64,000 nt of DNA from Photorhabdus namnaonensis (GTDB taxonomy: Bacteria; Pseudomonadota; Gammaproteobacteria; Enterobacterales; Enterobacteriaceae), in the NCBI RefSeq assembly GCF_001684335.1, contig NZ_LOIC01000088.1:318158-382157 (forward strand). Reading direction: 5' to 3'. This document shows, one piece after another, positions 1 through 9,608 of this stretch. Each line of letters begins with the position of its first letter. Positions within the stretch are counted from its first letter, which is position 1. Position numbers and translations under genes: made by a program. The notes under the pieces are model-generated. The model saw nothing but the letters and a program-made list of their open reading frames with translations. It did no database searches and had not been told where the DNA came from.

Positions 1-97
1 GTGCAAAATAACGCTCAAGCGCCCCTACATCACGGTCAGTAAACAGCTCGTGGTGCGCACGCGACACCAAGTCGCGTGGAGATCTATTTTGAATCAT
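1..97 (-). CDS. SnoaL-like / NTF2-fold protein, N-terminal part only
   Basis: An open frame starts with ATG at 97 (complement) and runs off the left edge; about 32 residues are visible. An AGGA ribosome-binding site lies just upstream, in the 15-bp gap after the stop of the aldehyde dehydrogenase, so the two genes look co-transcribed. The N-terminus (an RDLV...HELFTDRDVGALERYFA pattern) resembles the first helix of SnoaL-like, NTF2-fold small proteins. The fold call is inference from this short stretch; the active site is outside the window. Confidence 0.5.
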   Translation of the reverse strand, partial: MIQNRSPRDLVSRAHHELFTDRDVGALERYFA

Positions 98-112
98 TAC
101 GGATGTCCTGTG

Positions 113-1543
113 TCAGTCGTTGGAACTCATCACATGTTTGATACGCGTATATTCATCGAAGCCGTAAGCCGACAGATCTTTACCATATCCGGAGCTCTTG
201 AAGCCGCCGTGCGGCGCTTCTGCCGTAAGAGGAATATGGGTGTTAATCCAGACGGTACCGAAATCGAGTTCACGTGACAGGCGCACCGCGCGGCCATGAT
301 CGCGGGTCCAGACACTGGATGCCAGTCCGTATTTCACGTCGTTAGCTTTCTCTATGGCATCCTGTTCATCGCGGAACTTCTGCACCGTGATAACCGGGCC
401 GAAAATCTCAGTCTGAATTGCTTCGTCGTGCTGTTCCAGACCGGTAATTACCGTGGGTTCAAAGTAATAACCCGAGCGTTCGGCCTGACGGCCTCCTGTT
501 TCGATACGGGCATGAGCGGGCAAACGCGTAATGAACCCTTTGACCTGCTCGAGCTGACGAGCATTATTGAGCGGCCCATACAGAGCCTCTTTATCTTCTG
601 GATAGCCAAAGCGGGTAGCTTTAGCTGCCGCCACCAATTTGGCGACGAAGGTATCGTAAACAGATTCATGCACCAGCACACGCGAGGCTGCCGTACAATC
701 TTGACCCGCATTGAAATACCCCGCGGTCGCAATGGTCTCCACCGCTTTGTCCATATCCGCATCGGCGAAAACAACTACTGGCGCTTTGCCGCCTAACTCC
801 AAATGCGCTCTGGTGAGATTAGACGCCGCCGAAGAGGCGACCTGCAAACCTGCGCGTACGGAACCCGTGATGGAAACCATAGCTGGCATTTTGTGTGAAA
901 CAACCAGAGCACCCGCGCTGGCATTACCCAACACCACGTTGAATGCACCTATAGGGAAGAACGGAGCGGCCAGTTCAGCCAGCAACAGAGTACTTTCCGG
1001 CGTGGTATCACTCGGTTTGAGTACCACAGTATTACCCGCGGCCAGCGCAGGCGCTATCTTCCATACTGCCATCATCAGCGGGTAGTTCCACGGCGTAACT
1101 TGCCCCACTACACCTAGTGGTTCGCGCCGAATGCTGGTCGTCATATCAGGAAGATATTCAGCAGTCGCTTTGCCTTCCAGAAAACGGGCGGCGCCAGCGA
1201 AGAAACGGATATGATCCACTGATGTCGCAACTTCCTCAGAGGCAATCAGATGCTTGAGCTGCCCTGTATTGCGGCTTTGCGCTTCGATCAGACGTTCCGC
1301 GTTTTTTTCCACTGCATCGGCTAATGCCAGCAACGCCTGCTGACGTGCTGACGGTGTGCTACGCCCCCAGATCTTGAATGCCTCTTTAGCCGATGCATAA
1401 GCTTCATCAACATCTGCTACAGTCGCGTTAGGAGAACGTGCATAGATTTCACCAGTGACCGGGCTTACCAGGTCAAAATATTCGGAACCTTTAGATTCAA
1501 CATATTTACTATTAATGAAATGCCTGAGCGTTGGTACCGCCAT
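113..1543 (-). CDS. patD: Gamma-aminobutyraldehyde dehydrogenase (PatD/YdcW type)
   Basis: This is a full-length 476-residue NAD(P)-dependent aldehyde dehydrogenase. It has the PWNYP and KPSDTTPES cofactor-binding motifs, the LELGGKAP glutamate motif and the catalytic cysteine in NAGQDCTAASR. The C-terminal EAPHGGFKSSGYGKDLS segment is typical of gamma-aminobutyraldehyde dehydrogenases, which oxidise 4-aminobutanal from putrescine to GABA in the cytoplasm. The start at 1543 has a good GGAGG site. It is followed after 15 bp by a SnoaL-like gene on the same strand. Family membership is clear; the exact substrate is inferred from overall resemblance to PatD. Confidence 0.85.
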   Translation of the reverse strand: MAVPTLRHFINSKYVESKGSEYFDLVSPVTGEIYARSPNATVADVDEAYASAKEAFKIWGRSTPSARQQALLALADAVEKNAERLIEAQSRNTGQLKHLIASEEVATSVDHIRFFAGAARFLEGKATAEYLPDMTTSIRREPLGVVGQVTPWNYPLMMAVWKIAPALAAGNTVVLKPSDTTPESTLLLAELAAPFFPIGAFNVVLGNASAGALVVSHKMPAMVSITGSVRAGLQVASSAASNLTRAHLELGGKAPVVVFADADMDKAVETIATAGYFNAGQDCTAASRVLVHESVYDTFVAKLVAAAKATRFGYPEDKEALYGPLNNARQLEQVKGFITRLPAHARIETGGRQAERSGYYFEPTVITGLEQHDEAIQTEIFGPVITVQKFRDEQDAIEKANDVKYGLASSVWTRDHGRAVRLSRELDFGTVWINTHIPLTAEAPHGGFKSSGYGKDLSAYGFDEYTRIKHVMSSND

Positions 1544-1812
1544 AGTTACCTCCTGATGGATTGGATAACATAAAATATAACCTATAACTTAATATGTTCA
1601 ATTGTTATGTGAATGTTAATTTTTTAACTAAAATAGAAGAGTAATTAGATACATACAAACAAAAATAGATGTAACTTTCGACACTCCTGTTTAGGAAAAT
1701 ATGCCGATCTGTGAGCAGGATCGAGGAGTTTTTTAACTGGAAGAAAATATTGAGGGGCCTGGTTATTTACAACATCAATATTAAAAAACGAAGTCTTATT
1801 GGAGAAATTACG

Positions 1813-2090
1813 ATGAAAAAGACAATAAAAAATATATCTTTATTCGCAGTAATTATATTTTTTAGGTTTGACATTATCTCATGCAGAAATTATTTCACTT
1901 GGTGCACAAATCCAGAATATTGTTCGTCATAATGGTTCAGAGCCTGTGTCTCTTAATGTCTATAAAGTTGAAAGTGATGTTGAGTTTAATATTATTCACG
2001 ACTTCTTTAGTAGATTAATTGACACAGGCATTGATGTAAGTTAAATTCCAATTTATCAATTAGTTGGGAAACTATAGATAATTGAATAAT
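1813..2090 (+). pseudogene. Remnant of an OppA-like periplasmic peptide-binding protein
   Basis: A GGAG site precedes ATG at 1813. The reading starts MKKTIKNISLF and shifts frame near 1860. It then continues with SHAEIISLGA and NGSEPVSLNVYKVESDVEFN, ending IIHDFFSRL before a stop around 2044; LSWET can still be read beyond. Each piece matches the N-terminus of the intact gene at 6785 nearly residue for residue. This is a frameshifted, 3'-truncated paralogue. The two copies bracket the M60 peptidase and DmsA-like genes, which suggests an old duplication. Confidence 0.85.
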
Positions 2091-2104
2091 ATAATTGGAT
2101 AAAT

Positions 2105-3622
2105 TTACGAATATGATAATTTAAAGTCATAAACTTTCATATTGTAAATAACGTATTTCTCTCCAGAAAACCTGACTTCAATTTCAATTAAATCATCTAA
2201 AATAAAATGATGAGAAACTTTTACATTCAAACCATTTTCATCTAAATTTGTGCTGCAATCAAATGGCTTGCCATCTTTTATCTCTGCGAGATATTGATTA
2301 TTCTTTTTAATAACATATTGATACGGTGTGTACCAATCACGATCAATAATGAATTCAAATTCATTTTCACTTAATAATGTTTTCTTTATACTCTTCATAA
2401 AATAGGACAATTCTGGAATATATTTTTCCTGTGGCATTCTTATTGTAATCAAGTTTTTATCATCGTTTTCCCATATATTTTTATCTAACCGCGGCAAGGT
2501 TTTTAATATTTCTAATGTTTTTTCATTGGGTGTAATGCCCCATTTATTAAAAAAGGCAGCCAAGTTAACATTCGCCAGTTGAGATGATGACATTATAAAT
2601 TGCTGTTTTTTATCACTATTATTGATTGGTAATGAATCCATTATTCTATATATTTGATGGAGCTGAGGATAAAATCCGTCACCAAATGTTAATTTTAATT
2701 GCCATAGCATTCCCAACTTTATATTAACGTCTTGAGTATCAAAATTCTTTTTTTCAGCGGCTAAATATTCTTTGATCTTGGGATAATATTTATCTAGCTG
2801 ACTTGCTCTACCATAAAGCCCTTCTTGAACGGCTAAAGAATACAGGTTTACTGTAACTTCCATCATTCCGGTTCCTCCACTCCAGGTATAAGGAAATTGT
2901 TGCCTTTGATGACCACTTTCATGCCAGATCCCCCAACCATTATTGGTGGTTAATAACCGTTGAAGAGCCGCGTCACCATTAAATCCCATATGCCCATGAG
3001 TAGCGAACATATAAAAACGGTCTGATTCTACATATAATAATTTATTGGGATCGCTCTTATAGTCTGCTTTTCCATCTTCTAATAATCCTGATATATTATC
3101 CTGTAAACGAATAAAATTATCATAATATTTCATTAATGCATTGGGATCGGTAAGGTATTTCTTAGCACTCTTATATCTTACAACAATTACTGCTCGTTCA
3201 CTGCTAAGTTGAATCACAGGTGCTTTAGAATATAATTCCATCATACTTTCCCAATCTGTATTACTGGTTTCATTCAGCTTAAATGATGGCACTGGTTGTA
3301 ATTCTGATTTAATAATGACCTTTACATGACCATGATTGTTATTATTGGTAAAACAGAGTAAACCGTCATTCCTTGGTCTCAGTTTATTTAACCCTTTCGT
3401 TAATAAGTATTTTACTGGTTTATTTAATTCAGGGACACCAATCACCGCATTAATAGCACCGTTTATTTCTCCTTCAACATCAATAATCACTTCTTGACCG
3501 GCAATAACGTAAAACCCTGAGGGTTGTAATTCACTGTGTGCAAAAGTTCTTCGTTGTATTATTTTATATTCATTAGTAGAACCGTTACCTTGTACAATTA
3601 CCTCTTTCTTATTTTCGCTCAT
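2105..3622 (-). CDS. Peptidase M60 (enhancin-like) metalloprotease
   Basis: This 505-residue protein has the M60 gluzincin signature: H234-E-S-G-H238 followed by a glutamate at 255 in GGTGMMEVTVN. A beta-rich N-terminal part (FYVIAGQEVIIDVEG) resembles the carbohydrate-associated lead-in of M60/enhancin proteins. Known members (viral enhancins, SslE, mucinases) degrade mucin-like glycoproteins, and in an insect pathogen the peritrophic membrane is a plausible target (inference). No N-terminal signal peptide is visible, since the protein begins MSENKKEVIVQ, so the export route is unclear. It is a single gene in an AT-rich neighbourhood, which fits horizontal acquisition. Confidence 0.85.
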   Translation of the reverse strand: MSENKKEVIVQGNGSTNEYKIIQRRTFAHSELQPSGFYVIAGQEVIIDVEGEINGAINAVIGVPELNKPVKYLLTKGLNKLRPRNDGLLCFTNNNNHGHVKVIIKSELQPVPSFKLNETSNTDWESMMELYSKAPVIQLSSERAVIVVRYKSAKKYLTDPNALMKYYDNFIRLQDNISGLLEDGKADYKSDPNKLLYVESDRFYMFATHGHMGFNGDAALQRLLTTNNGWGIWHESGHQRQQFPYTWSGGTGMMEVTVNLYSLAVQEGLYGRASQLDKYYPKIKEYLAAEKKNFDTQDVNIKLGMLWQLKLTFGDGFYPQLHQIYRIMDSLPINNSDKKQQFIMSSSQLANVNLAAFFNKWGITPNEKTLEILKTLPRLDKNIWENDDKNLITIRMPQEKYIPELSYFMKSIKKTLLSENEFEFIIDRDWYTPYQYVIKKNNQYLAEIKDGKPFDCSTNLDENGLNVKVSHHFILDDLIEIEVRFSGEKYVIYNMKVYDFKLSYS

Positions 3623-3924
3623 TTCATTATTACCTTTTTATTTAGGATGGAAGTGTTGGAAAAATGCAGATTAATTGAATCATGTCGAATTTATAGAATA
3701 ATTCATGATTCATTTTGAAATGATATCATTACTAACAAATTACCCAACATTCATAATAAAATCATCTATCAAGAAATGATTTTATTTCGCTAAGAATATT
3801 TTCCGAGTCAACTTTATCCCAGCTGCACATTAGCAATAGGAACTTTTACATCCTGAACAAAAGGGAGAATCGATAAAAAGGCTTAATTGTCGATTGCTTA
3901 TCGGTTCATATTTTATAAATTCAA
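3623..3924. other. Intergenic region between the dmsA-like gene and the M60 gene
   Basis: About 300 bp of AT-rich sequence without a convincing gene. It must hold the promoter of the M60 gene and the 3' end of the DmsA-like transcript; no strong terminator hairpin was found. Confidence 0.4.
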
Positions 3925-6333
3925 TCAGGCTTTATTGACCTCGACCAGTAATGTTTGATGAGAGTTCCCATGTGCGAGTGGAGTTTTACGGGATGATGTC
4001 AGCACATTGACACAACCGCCCCAATCAACACCATTTTTATCTGGTTGCCACCATGCGCCGGTTGGCATTGCTACCACGCCGGGGATAATACGTTGAGTTA
4101 CCTCCGCCGGGATCATAGAAACTCCACGATCGTTAAATACCCGAACCAAATCCCCTTGTTTAATTTTACGTTTCTGTGCATCCAGTGGATTAATCCACAA
4201 CTTCTGGGTTTGCACCTCCTTTAACCAAGGATTTGAATATTGGGTTGAATTAGTGCGGCTTTTCCCTTTCCAGGTAATTAATTGCAACGGGTATTTTTTA
4301 GTTAATTTATCCTCCGGCCCTTCGAATGCCGGCACATAATGTGACAACGCAGGGATTTCAGGATGTTGCATGTCGTACAGACGTTTAGAAAATATCTCTA
4401 TTTTTCCTGAAGGTGTGGGAAATGGATGATTTTCTGGGTCACGAATATTTTCTTCAAAAGCCACATAAGGCGGTATTTTGAAAAGATGTTTGCTTGTTCG
4501 TTGTAATTCCTCAAACGTGGGCAAATTTTCTTTTGGCATAGCCTGACGATTAGATTCCATAATATGGGCTATCCACGCTTTTTCGTCACGACCTTGACTA
4601 AATTCCTGTTCAACACCCAGTTTTGCTGCAACTTCGCGTATCCATTCATAATCAGAGCGCCGTTCGAATTCAGGTTCGATCAATTTTGATGACAGAATGA
4701 AATAACTGCCGGTGCCCCAAGGAAAGCCAATATTCCAGCGTTCCATAAAACTGGTTTCCGGCAATAAAATATCGGCATATCGGGCGCTTGGTGTTAGATA
4801 AAGATCACTGGAGACAATGAATTCAATTTTAGATTCATCTGCCAATATTTTTACTGCCTGATTGATATCAGGGTTTTGATTTGCAAGGTAATTACCAGCC
4901 AACGAGAATAATATACGAATATTGGTATTCAGCTTATCAGCGCCCACTAAACCGTCTGCCGGGGTAACTTTACTGGCATCATCGGCTGCCTGGACCCAGT
5001 TCATCACCGAGATTTTTTCTTTTACCGGGTTTTTACCAACATCAAGTCCATAGAGGGATTTATTACCAGCGATACCGCCGAAACCTGCTGCCCATCCCCC
5101 CTTTTTACCCACATTGCCGGTTATTGTAGCTAAAATTGTTGAACCACGTGCAACACGTTCACCACAGATATGACGTTGCGGTCCCCATCCTTGCATCAGG
5201 GCTGCGGGTTTAGTGCTGGCATATTCACGGGCAAGCTGGCGAATGATATTCGCCGGCACTTTAGTGATTTTTTCAGCCCATTCCGCTGTTTTCACAATGC
5301 CATCTTTAGCGCCTGTCAGGTAAGCAACCAGAGATTCATTGGCAGGAACGCCATCCGGCATATTGTCTTCATCAAAACCAATCGTATAAAGATTAATAAA
5401 TTCTTTATCGTGCAGGTTTTCACTGACAATCACATACATCATTGCATCCATTAATGCGTTATCAGTTGTTGGCAGCAAAGGAATCCATTGGTCAGCCAAC
5501 GAGGAAGCAGAATCAGAATAACGGGGATCGACAACAATAAATTTGGTACCGTTCTTTTTCATCTTCTGGAAATAGTGGTTGGAGTGACCAAAAATAGTTT
5601 CAGCGGGATTATGGCCCCAAAGGATCACCAAAGGGGTATCTTCCAAGGTATCCAGTGTGCTGCCCGAAGTTGCTACGCCATAGGTATAGGGTGTCGCTGC
5701 CGCTGTATTACCCATACTCACGGAATGGTAAAATTGTAAATGTCCGCCGGTAATATTAAGTAAGCGACGCAACATTTTATCACCTGATGATACACCGCCG
5801 ATTACCGCGGTATTAACGCTAACGTAGCGGCAAGCCGGGCCATATTTTTCAGTAATATTTTTTAACTTATCCACAATAATGGTTGTCGCTTCATCCCAGG
5901 AGATTCGTTCAAATTTCCCCTCTCCCCGCTTGCCAACTCGTTTCATCGGATATTTTAAACGATCAGGATGATAAACAAATTTGCGATAGCCCCTGCCGCG
6001 GATGCAAGCTTGCATGATCGGCATTGCTTCATCGAGTTCATGATCAGGTCTGGTGGTGATGCGGGTGACAACACCTTCTCGAACATGAGCTCGGATATCG
6101 CATCTTCCTCCGCAATCAAATGTACTACAGGTGGGGACGACTTTTGTTTCACCCGCATCAATAACATGAATCGGCAGCGAGCCTTGGCTTGTTTTCTCTT
6201 CGGCGATTGCTTGACGGGTAGAAACAAAAGGAATAGATATAAGCGCTGCACTTGCTTGAATAAAACGATGACGGCTGACCGTCAGGTCATCATTCTGTTC
6301 ATTGGCTTCATGATTTATTTTTTTATATTTCAT
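3925..6333 (-). CDS. DmsA/YnfE-like molybdopterin oxidoreductase, orphan catalytic subunit
   Basis: This 802-residue protein of the DMSO reductase family has a Fe-S motif C69-x4-C74-x3-C78-x31-C110 near the N-terminus. Typical molybdopterin segments follow (SMGNTAAATPYTYG, VILWGHNPAET, FIVVDPRYSDSA) and then a C-terminal dinucleotide-binding domain. Such enzymes reduce S- or N-oxides as terminal electron acceptors in the periplasm. ATG at 6333 is chosen because GGAGG precedes it; a GTG 12 bp upstream overlaps that site. The leader reads SRHRFIQASA, so the usual consecutive arginines of a Tat signal are replaced by Arg-His-Arg. No DmsB or DmsC gene is adjacent, so its electron donor is unknown. 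A FNR-like box upstream fits anaerobic induction. Confidence 0.8.
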   Translation of the reverse strand: MKYKKINHEANEQNDDLTVSRHRFIQASAALISIPFVSTRQAIAEEKTSQGSLPIHVIDAGETKVVPTCSTFDCGGRCDIRAHVREGVVTRITTRPDHELDEAMPIMQACIRGRGYRKFVYHPDRLKYPMKRVGKRGEGKFERISWDEATTIIVDKLKNITEKYGPACRYVSVNTAVIGGVSSGDKMLRRLLNITGGHLQFYHSVSMGNTAAATPYTYGVATSGSTLDTLEDTPLVILWGHNPAETIFGHSNHYFQKMKKNGTKFIVVDPRYSDSASSLADQWIPLLPTTDNALMDAMMYVIVSENLHDKEFINLYTIGFDEDNMPDGVPANESLVAYLTGAKDGIVKTAEWAEKITKVPANIIRQLAREYASTKPAALMQGWGPQRHICGERVARGSTILATITGNVGKKGGWAAGFGGIAGNKSLYGLDVGKNPVKEKISVMNWVQAADDASKVTPADGLVGADKLNTNIRILFSLAGNYLANQNPDINQAVKILADESKIEFIVSSDLYLTPSARYADILLPETSFMERWNIGFPWGTGSYFILSSKLIEPEFERRSDYEWIREVAAKLGVEQEFSQGRDEKAWIAHIMESNRQAMPKENLPTFEELQRTSKHLFKIPPYVAFEENIRDPENHPFPTPSGKIEIFSKRLYDMQHPEIPALSHYVPAFEGPEDKLTKKYPLQLITWKGKSRTNSTQYSNPWLKEVQTQKLWINPLDAQKRKIKQGDLVRVFNDRGVSMIPAEVTQRIIPGVVAMPTGAWWQPDKNGVDWGGCVNVLTSSRKTPLAHGNSHQTLLVEVNKA

Positions 6334-6392
6334 ATTAGCCTCCACATTGCATCTTATTCGTTGGATGTTATTTAGAAAAAGCGGTTAAAATG

Positions 6393-6406
6393 TTGATGGT
6401 GATCAC
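6393..6406 (-). promoter_or_regulatory. FNR-like box upstream of the dmsA-like gene
   Basis: TTGAT-GGTG-ATCAC matches the FNR consensus TTGAT-N4-ATCAA at 9 of 10 specified bases. Its centre lies about 66 bp upstream of the start codon at 6333, compatible with a class II activator position and a short leader. The anaerobic reductase downstream makes this plausible; binding is inferred. Confidence 0.55.
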
Positions 6407-6784
6407 GGATTAATATAATTCAGATCACATTTTATTGAAAATATTTTCTAAATCTGATCATCGATATTGATGCTGAAATAAGTGTTTTAAGACAACTCAT
6501 ATCAATGATTGAATATTTCAGGATGTAATATTAAATTTACTACTTAAATTTCATGATATTGATGTGGTCGCACCAAATATTTTATACTAATACTTAATGA
6601 TAGTTATACCTCTCGCATTCAAAATAGGGTATTCAATAGAATCATATAATTTTAACTTAACATCTGAAATAGTCATAAACATTCTGAAGTTTAGTTTGTT
6701 AGATTGCATAAAAACCTTAATTATCAAATAATTGACTTCCCTGAAATAGATACCCGAAAATGAGATCTTCTTGGAGAACAAACG

Positions 6785-8392
6785 ATGAATAAAACATTAA
6801 GGAATATATCCTTATTCACAGGCATTATATTTAGCAATCTGGCATTATCCCATGCCGCAATTATTCCAGCCGGTACATTATTGTCAGTTAATCAAGATAT
6901 CGTCCGCAATAATGGTTCAGAACCTGTATCTCTTGATGTTCATAAAGTTGAAAATGATGTTGAATTCAATATTATTCATGATTTTTTCAGTGGATTAGTC
7001 AGCGCGGGCAGCAATGGAAAAATCAATCCTGATTTAGCGGTTAGTTGGGAAACTAAAGATAATAAAGTGTGGTTATTTCATCTAAGAAAAGGAATAAAGT
7101 GGTCTGATGGTTCCCCTATTACTGCCCATGATGTGGTTTTTAGCTGGCGGCGTTTGGTTGATCCCACAATTGCGTCTCCGTATGGCAGTTATCTTGGCAA
7201 CATGCATGTAGTTAATGCTAAAGATATTGTTTCTGGTAAGAAGAAAATCGATGAATTAGGTGTAAAAGCACTGGATAATTTGACTTTAGAAGTGACGTTA
7301 GAACAACCGGTATCCTATTTTTTACAAATGTTGGCGTATCCTGTCATGGTACCCATCAGCCAAAAAGCGGTTGAAAAATATGGCGAAAAATGGACTCATT
7401 CCGATGTATTTGTCAGTAGTGGGCCATTTAAGCTGGCCGAATGGGTTGTTAATGAAAAAGTTGTTGGCATCAGAAATTCACAATATTGGGATAATGCCCA
7501 TACTGTTATTAATCAAGTCACTTATCTTCCAATAGCATCAGAAACAGCAGATATAAATCGTTATTTGGCCGATGAAATTGACATCACCAAGAATATTCCA
7601 TCAATTTTATTTAAATCCTTAAAGGCCAAATTAGGTAATCAGGTTCATATCACCCCGGCATTAGGTGTTTATTATTATGATTTTAATAATCAAAAAGCGC
7701 CTTTTAATGATGTCAGGGTCAGGCAGGCATTAAATCTGGCTTTAGATAAAGAGATCATAGCGAATAAAGTTTTAGGGCAAGGCCAAGAACCTGCTTATAA
7801 TCATACCCCTCCAAATACTGGAGGAATGGATTTAGGGCAACCTGATTATGCATCATGGACACAGCAGGAAAGAGTTGAGAAAGCCAGGCAATTGCTAAAT
7901 GAAGCGGGTTATAATAAAGATAATCCATTGAAATTTAAACTTCTTTATAATACATCAGAAGAGCATAAACGGATTGCTATTGCGGCGACTTCAATGTGGA
8001 AAAAAAGTCTGGATGTAGATATTATTTTGCAGAACCAAGAGCGAAAAGCGATGTTGGATGTTATTCGCCAAGCTAATTTTGAGATGGTGAGATATGCGCG
8101 GATTGCTGATTATGATAATCCTGCCTCGTTTTTAAATAACTTTGTTACTGATAGTTCTAATAATACATTCTTATATAGCAATCCTGCTTATGATGATTTG
8201 ATAAATAAAGCCAAAGCAACAAATGAACGAAAATATTTTCAGCAAGCGGAAGATATTCTGGCAAAAGATGTACCGGCAATTCCTGTTTATTACTATATCG
8301 GTGTTAGATTAGTTAAGCCTTATATTGGTGGATATTATATGAGTCCGTTGGGTTTTGTGTCGACAAAAGATCTTTATGTTATTAAGCATTAA
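6785..8392 (+). CDS. Periplasmic oligopeptide-binding protein (OppA/MppA family)
   Basis: This 535-residue SBP_bac_5 protein has a Sec signal peptide (cleavage likely after LALSHA). It carries family landmarks such as GLVSAGSNGKINPDLAVSWE, FHLRKGIKWSDGSPITAHDVVFSWRR cut short here, and RIADYDNPASFLNNF. It should capture oligopeptides in the periplasm for an ABC importer or for sensing. No permease or ATPase genes are adjacent, so it is an orphan receptor, perhaps sharing the main Opp transporter. TTGGAGAA precedes the start, as it does in the broken paralogue at 1813. A hairpin follows the stop. Confidence 0.9.
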   Translation: MNKTLRNISLFTGIIFSNLALSHAAIIPAGTLLSVNQDIVRNNGSEPVSLDVHKVENDVEFNIIHDFFSGLVSAGSNGKINPDLAVSWETKDNKVWLFHLRKGIKWSDGSPITAHDVVFSWRRLVDPTIASPYGSYLGNMHVVNAKDIVSGKKKIDELGVKALDNLTLEVTLEQPVSYFLQMLAYPVMVPISQKAVEKYGEKWTHSDVFVSSGPFKLAEWVVNEKVVGIRNSQYWDNAHTVINQVTYLPIASETADINRYLADEIDITKNIPSILFKSLKAKLGNQVHITPALGVYYYDFNNQKAPFNDVRVRQALNLALDKEIIANKVLGQGQEPAYNHTPPNTGGMDLGQPDYASWTQQERVEKARQLLNEAGYNKDNPLKFKLLYNTSEEHKRIAIAATSMWKKSLDVDIILQNQERKAMLDVIRQANFEMVRYARIADYDNPASFLNNFVTDSSNNTFLYSNPAYDDLINKAKATNERKYFQQAEDILAKDVPAIPVYYYIGVRLVKPYIGGYYMSPLGFVSTKDLYVIKH

Positions 8393-8452
8393 TAACATAT
8401 TATTGTAGTATTTGAGTAGATATTACAGTTTTGAACAGATTTTAGCTTTATA

Positions 8453-8482
8453 GGTTTGCTCCCAAACTATGTGGAGCAAACC
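8453..8482. terminator. Hairpin between convergent genes
   Basis: A perfect 10-bp stem (GGTTTGCTCC / GGAGCAAACC) with a 10-base loop lies between the convergent peptide-binding and deacetylase genes. There is no strong T-run on either side, so termination efficiency is uncertain. Confidence 0.55.
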
Positions 8483-8495
8483 TACGTAACAAAGT

Positions 8496-9608
8496 TTAAA
8501 GACCGAATTTTTCTTTAAGTTTATCAAGCTGCTGTTGTTGAAATAACTCAAACTCAGCTCTTGGCTGCTGCAAGCGTATAGAATCTAACATTGGATCTTT
8601 GACTTCCGTACGAACGCCGCTCATCTGTTCAAGTACAGCCAATCCACAGAATGGGACATAAGACTCCGCATACCCGCCTTCATGAACAACGACTAGTTTT
8701 CCGTCGCATAAATTATCTGCTGCTTGTTGCACTAGCTGGGTCATCTCCCGAAAACTTTCACTATGGAGCTGCATCCTTGCCAAAGGGTCCACCGCATTTG
8801 CATCATAGCCGCAGGCAACAATAATTAGTTCCGGTTTAAAGCGTTCAAGCGCAGGAAGTACTATCTGTGTCATTGCATAGATATAGCTATTATGTCCGGC
8901 TCCAGCAAGTAGTGGGATATTCAGGTTATAACCTGTCCCCTCACCTTCCCCAATATCATCTTCACCGCTGTATCCGTTAGGGAAACAACCATCCTGATGT
9001 AGCGAGATGGTCAAAACATCAGAATGATCCCAATAAATATGCTGAGTACCATTACCGTGATGAACATCCCAATCAATGACCGCAACTCGTTTTAAATCAA
9101 AGCACGCTTTGGCCTGTTCAATAGCCAATGGGATATTTGCTAGAAAACAAAATCCCATTGGCTTATCAGGCAAACAGTGATGACCTGGTGGTCGAGAAAG
9201 GCTGTAAGCATTATCAAGCTCACCGCTAAGCACGGCTTTCACCGCAGCACAAGCCAGGCCGGCTGAGAGTTTAGCAATTTCATAACTTCCCGGTCCCAGA
9301 GGGGCTTCTGTACCAAGCATTCCTCCACCATTATCACTGACTTGCTTAAATCGCTTCAAATACTCTTCTGGATGGATTTTACGTAGTGTTTGCTCATCAA
9401 CAGGCGATGCCGAAGAAAGATGCAAAGAGTGGCTCAAGCCTGATACATCCATCAAATTTTTCAACCGCCTTTTTGTTTCCGGCGATTCAGCATGTGTAGT
9501 TCCAGAAGAAGGCTGAACCCAACCACCGACAGGTAGAGTCATTACATGCATGCCCGTACTATGCCAAAAACAATATTCATCGAAGAAAAAACCCGTTTTT
9601 CGTTTCAT
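8496..9608 (-). CDS. Class II histone deacetylase-like / acetylpolyamine amidohydrolase family hydrolase
   Basis: This 370-residue arginase/deacetylase-fold protein contains the zinc and charge-relay signatures SRPPGHH, DWDVHHGNGTQ, SLHQDGCFP and ACGYDANAVDPL, plus VVHEGGYAE. Bacterial members deacetylate small acetylated amines or lysines; the natural substrate cannot be read from sequence. ATG at 9608 is preceded by an AAGGAAAAG stretch. The gene stands alone and points away from the LPMO gene upstream. Confidence 0.85.
   Translation of the reverse strand: MKRKTGFFFDEYCFWHSTGMHVMTLPVGGWVQPSSGTTHAESPETKRRLKNLMDVSGLSHSLHLSSASPVDEQTLRKIHPEEYLKRFKQVSDNGGGMLGTEAPLGPGSYEIAKLSAGLACAAVKAVLSGELDNAYSLSRPPGHHCLPDKPMGFCFLANIPLAIEQAKACFDLKRVAVIDWDVHHGNGTQHIYWDHSDVLTISLHQDGCFPNGYSGEDDIGEGEGTGYNLNIPLLAGAGHNSYIYAMTQIVLPALERFKPELIIVACGYDANAVDPLARMQLHSESFREMTQLVQQAADNLCDGKLVVVHEGGYAESYVPFCGLAVLEQMSGVRTEVKDPMLDSIRLQQPRAEFELFQQQQLDKLKEKFGL

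Noticed and set aside
711..1085. 124-codon frame on the + strand inside the aldehyde dehydrogenase gene
   Set aside because: It is antisense to a full-length conserved gene, without a ribosome-binding site or a recognisable product.
6587..6781. 64-codon frame on the complement upstream of the peptide-binding gene
   Set aside because: AT-rich chance frame in a promoter region with no ribosome-binding site.
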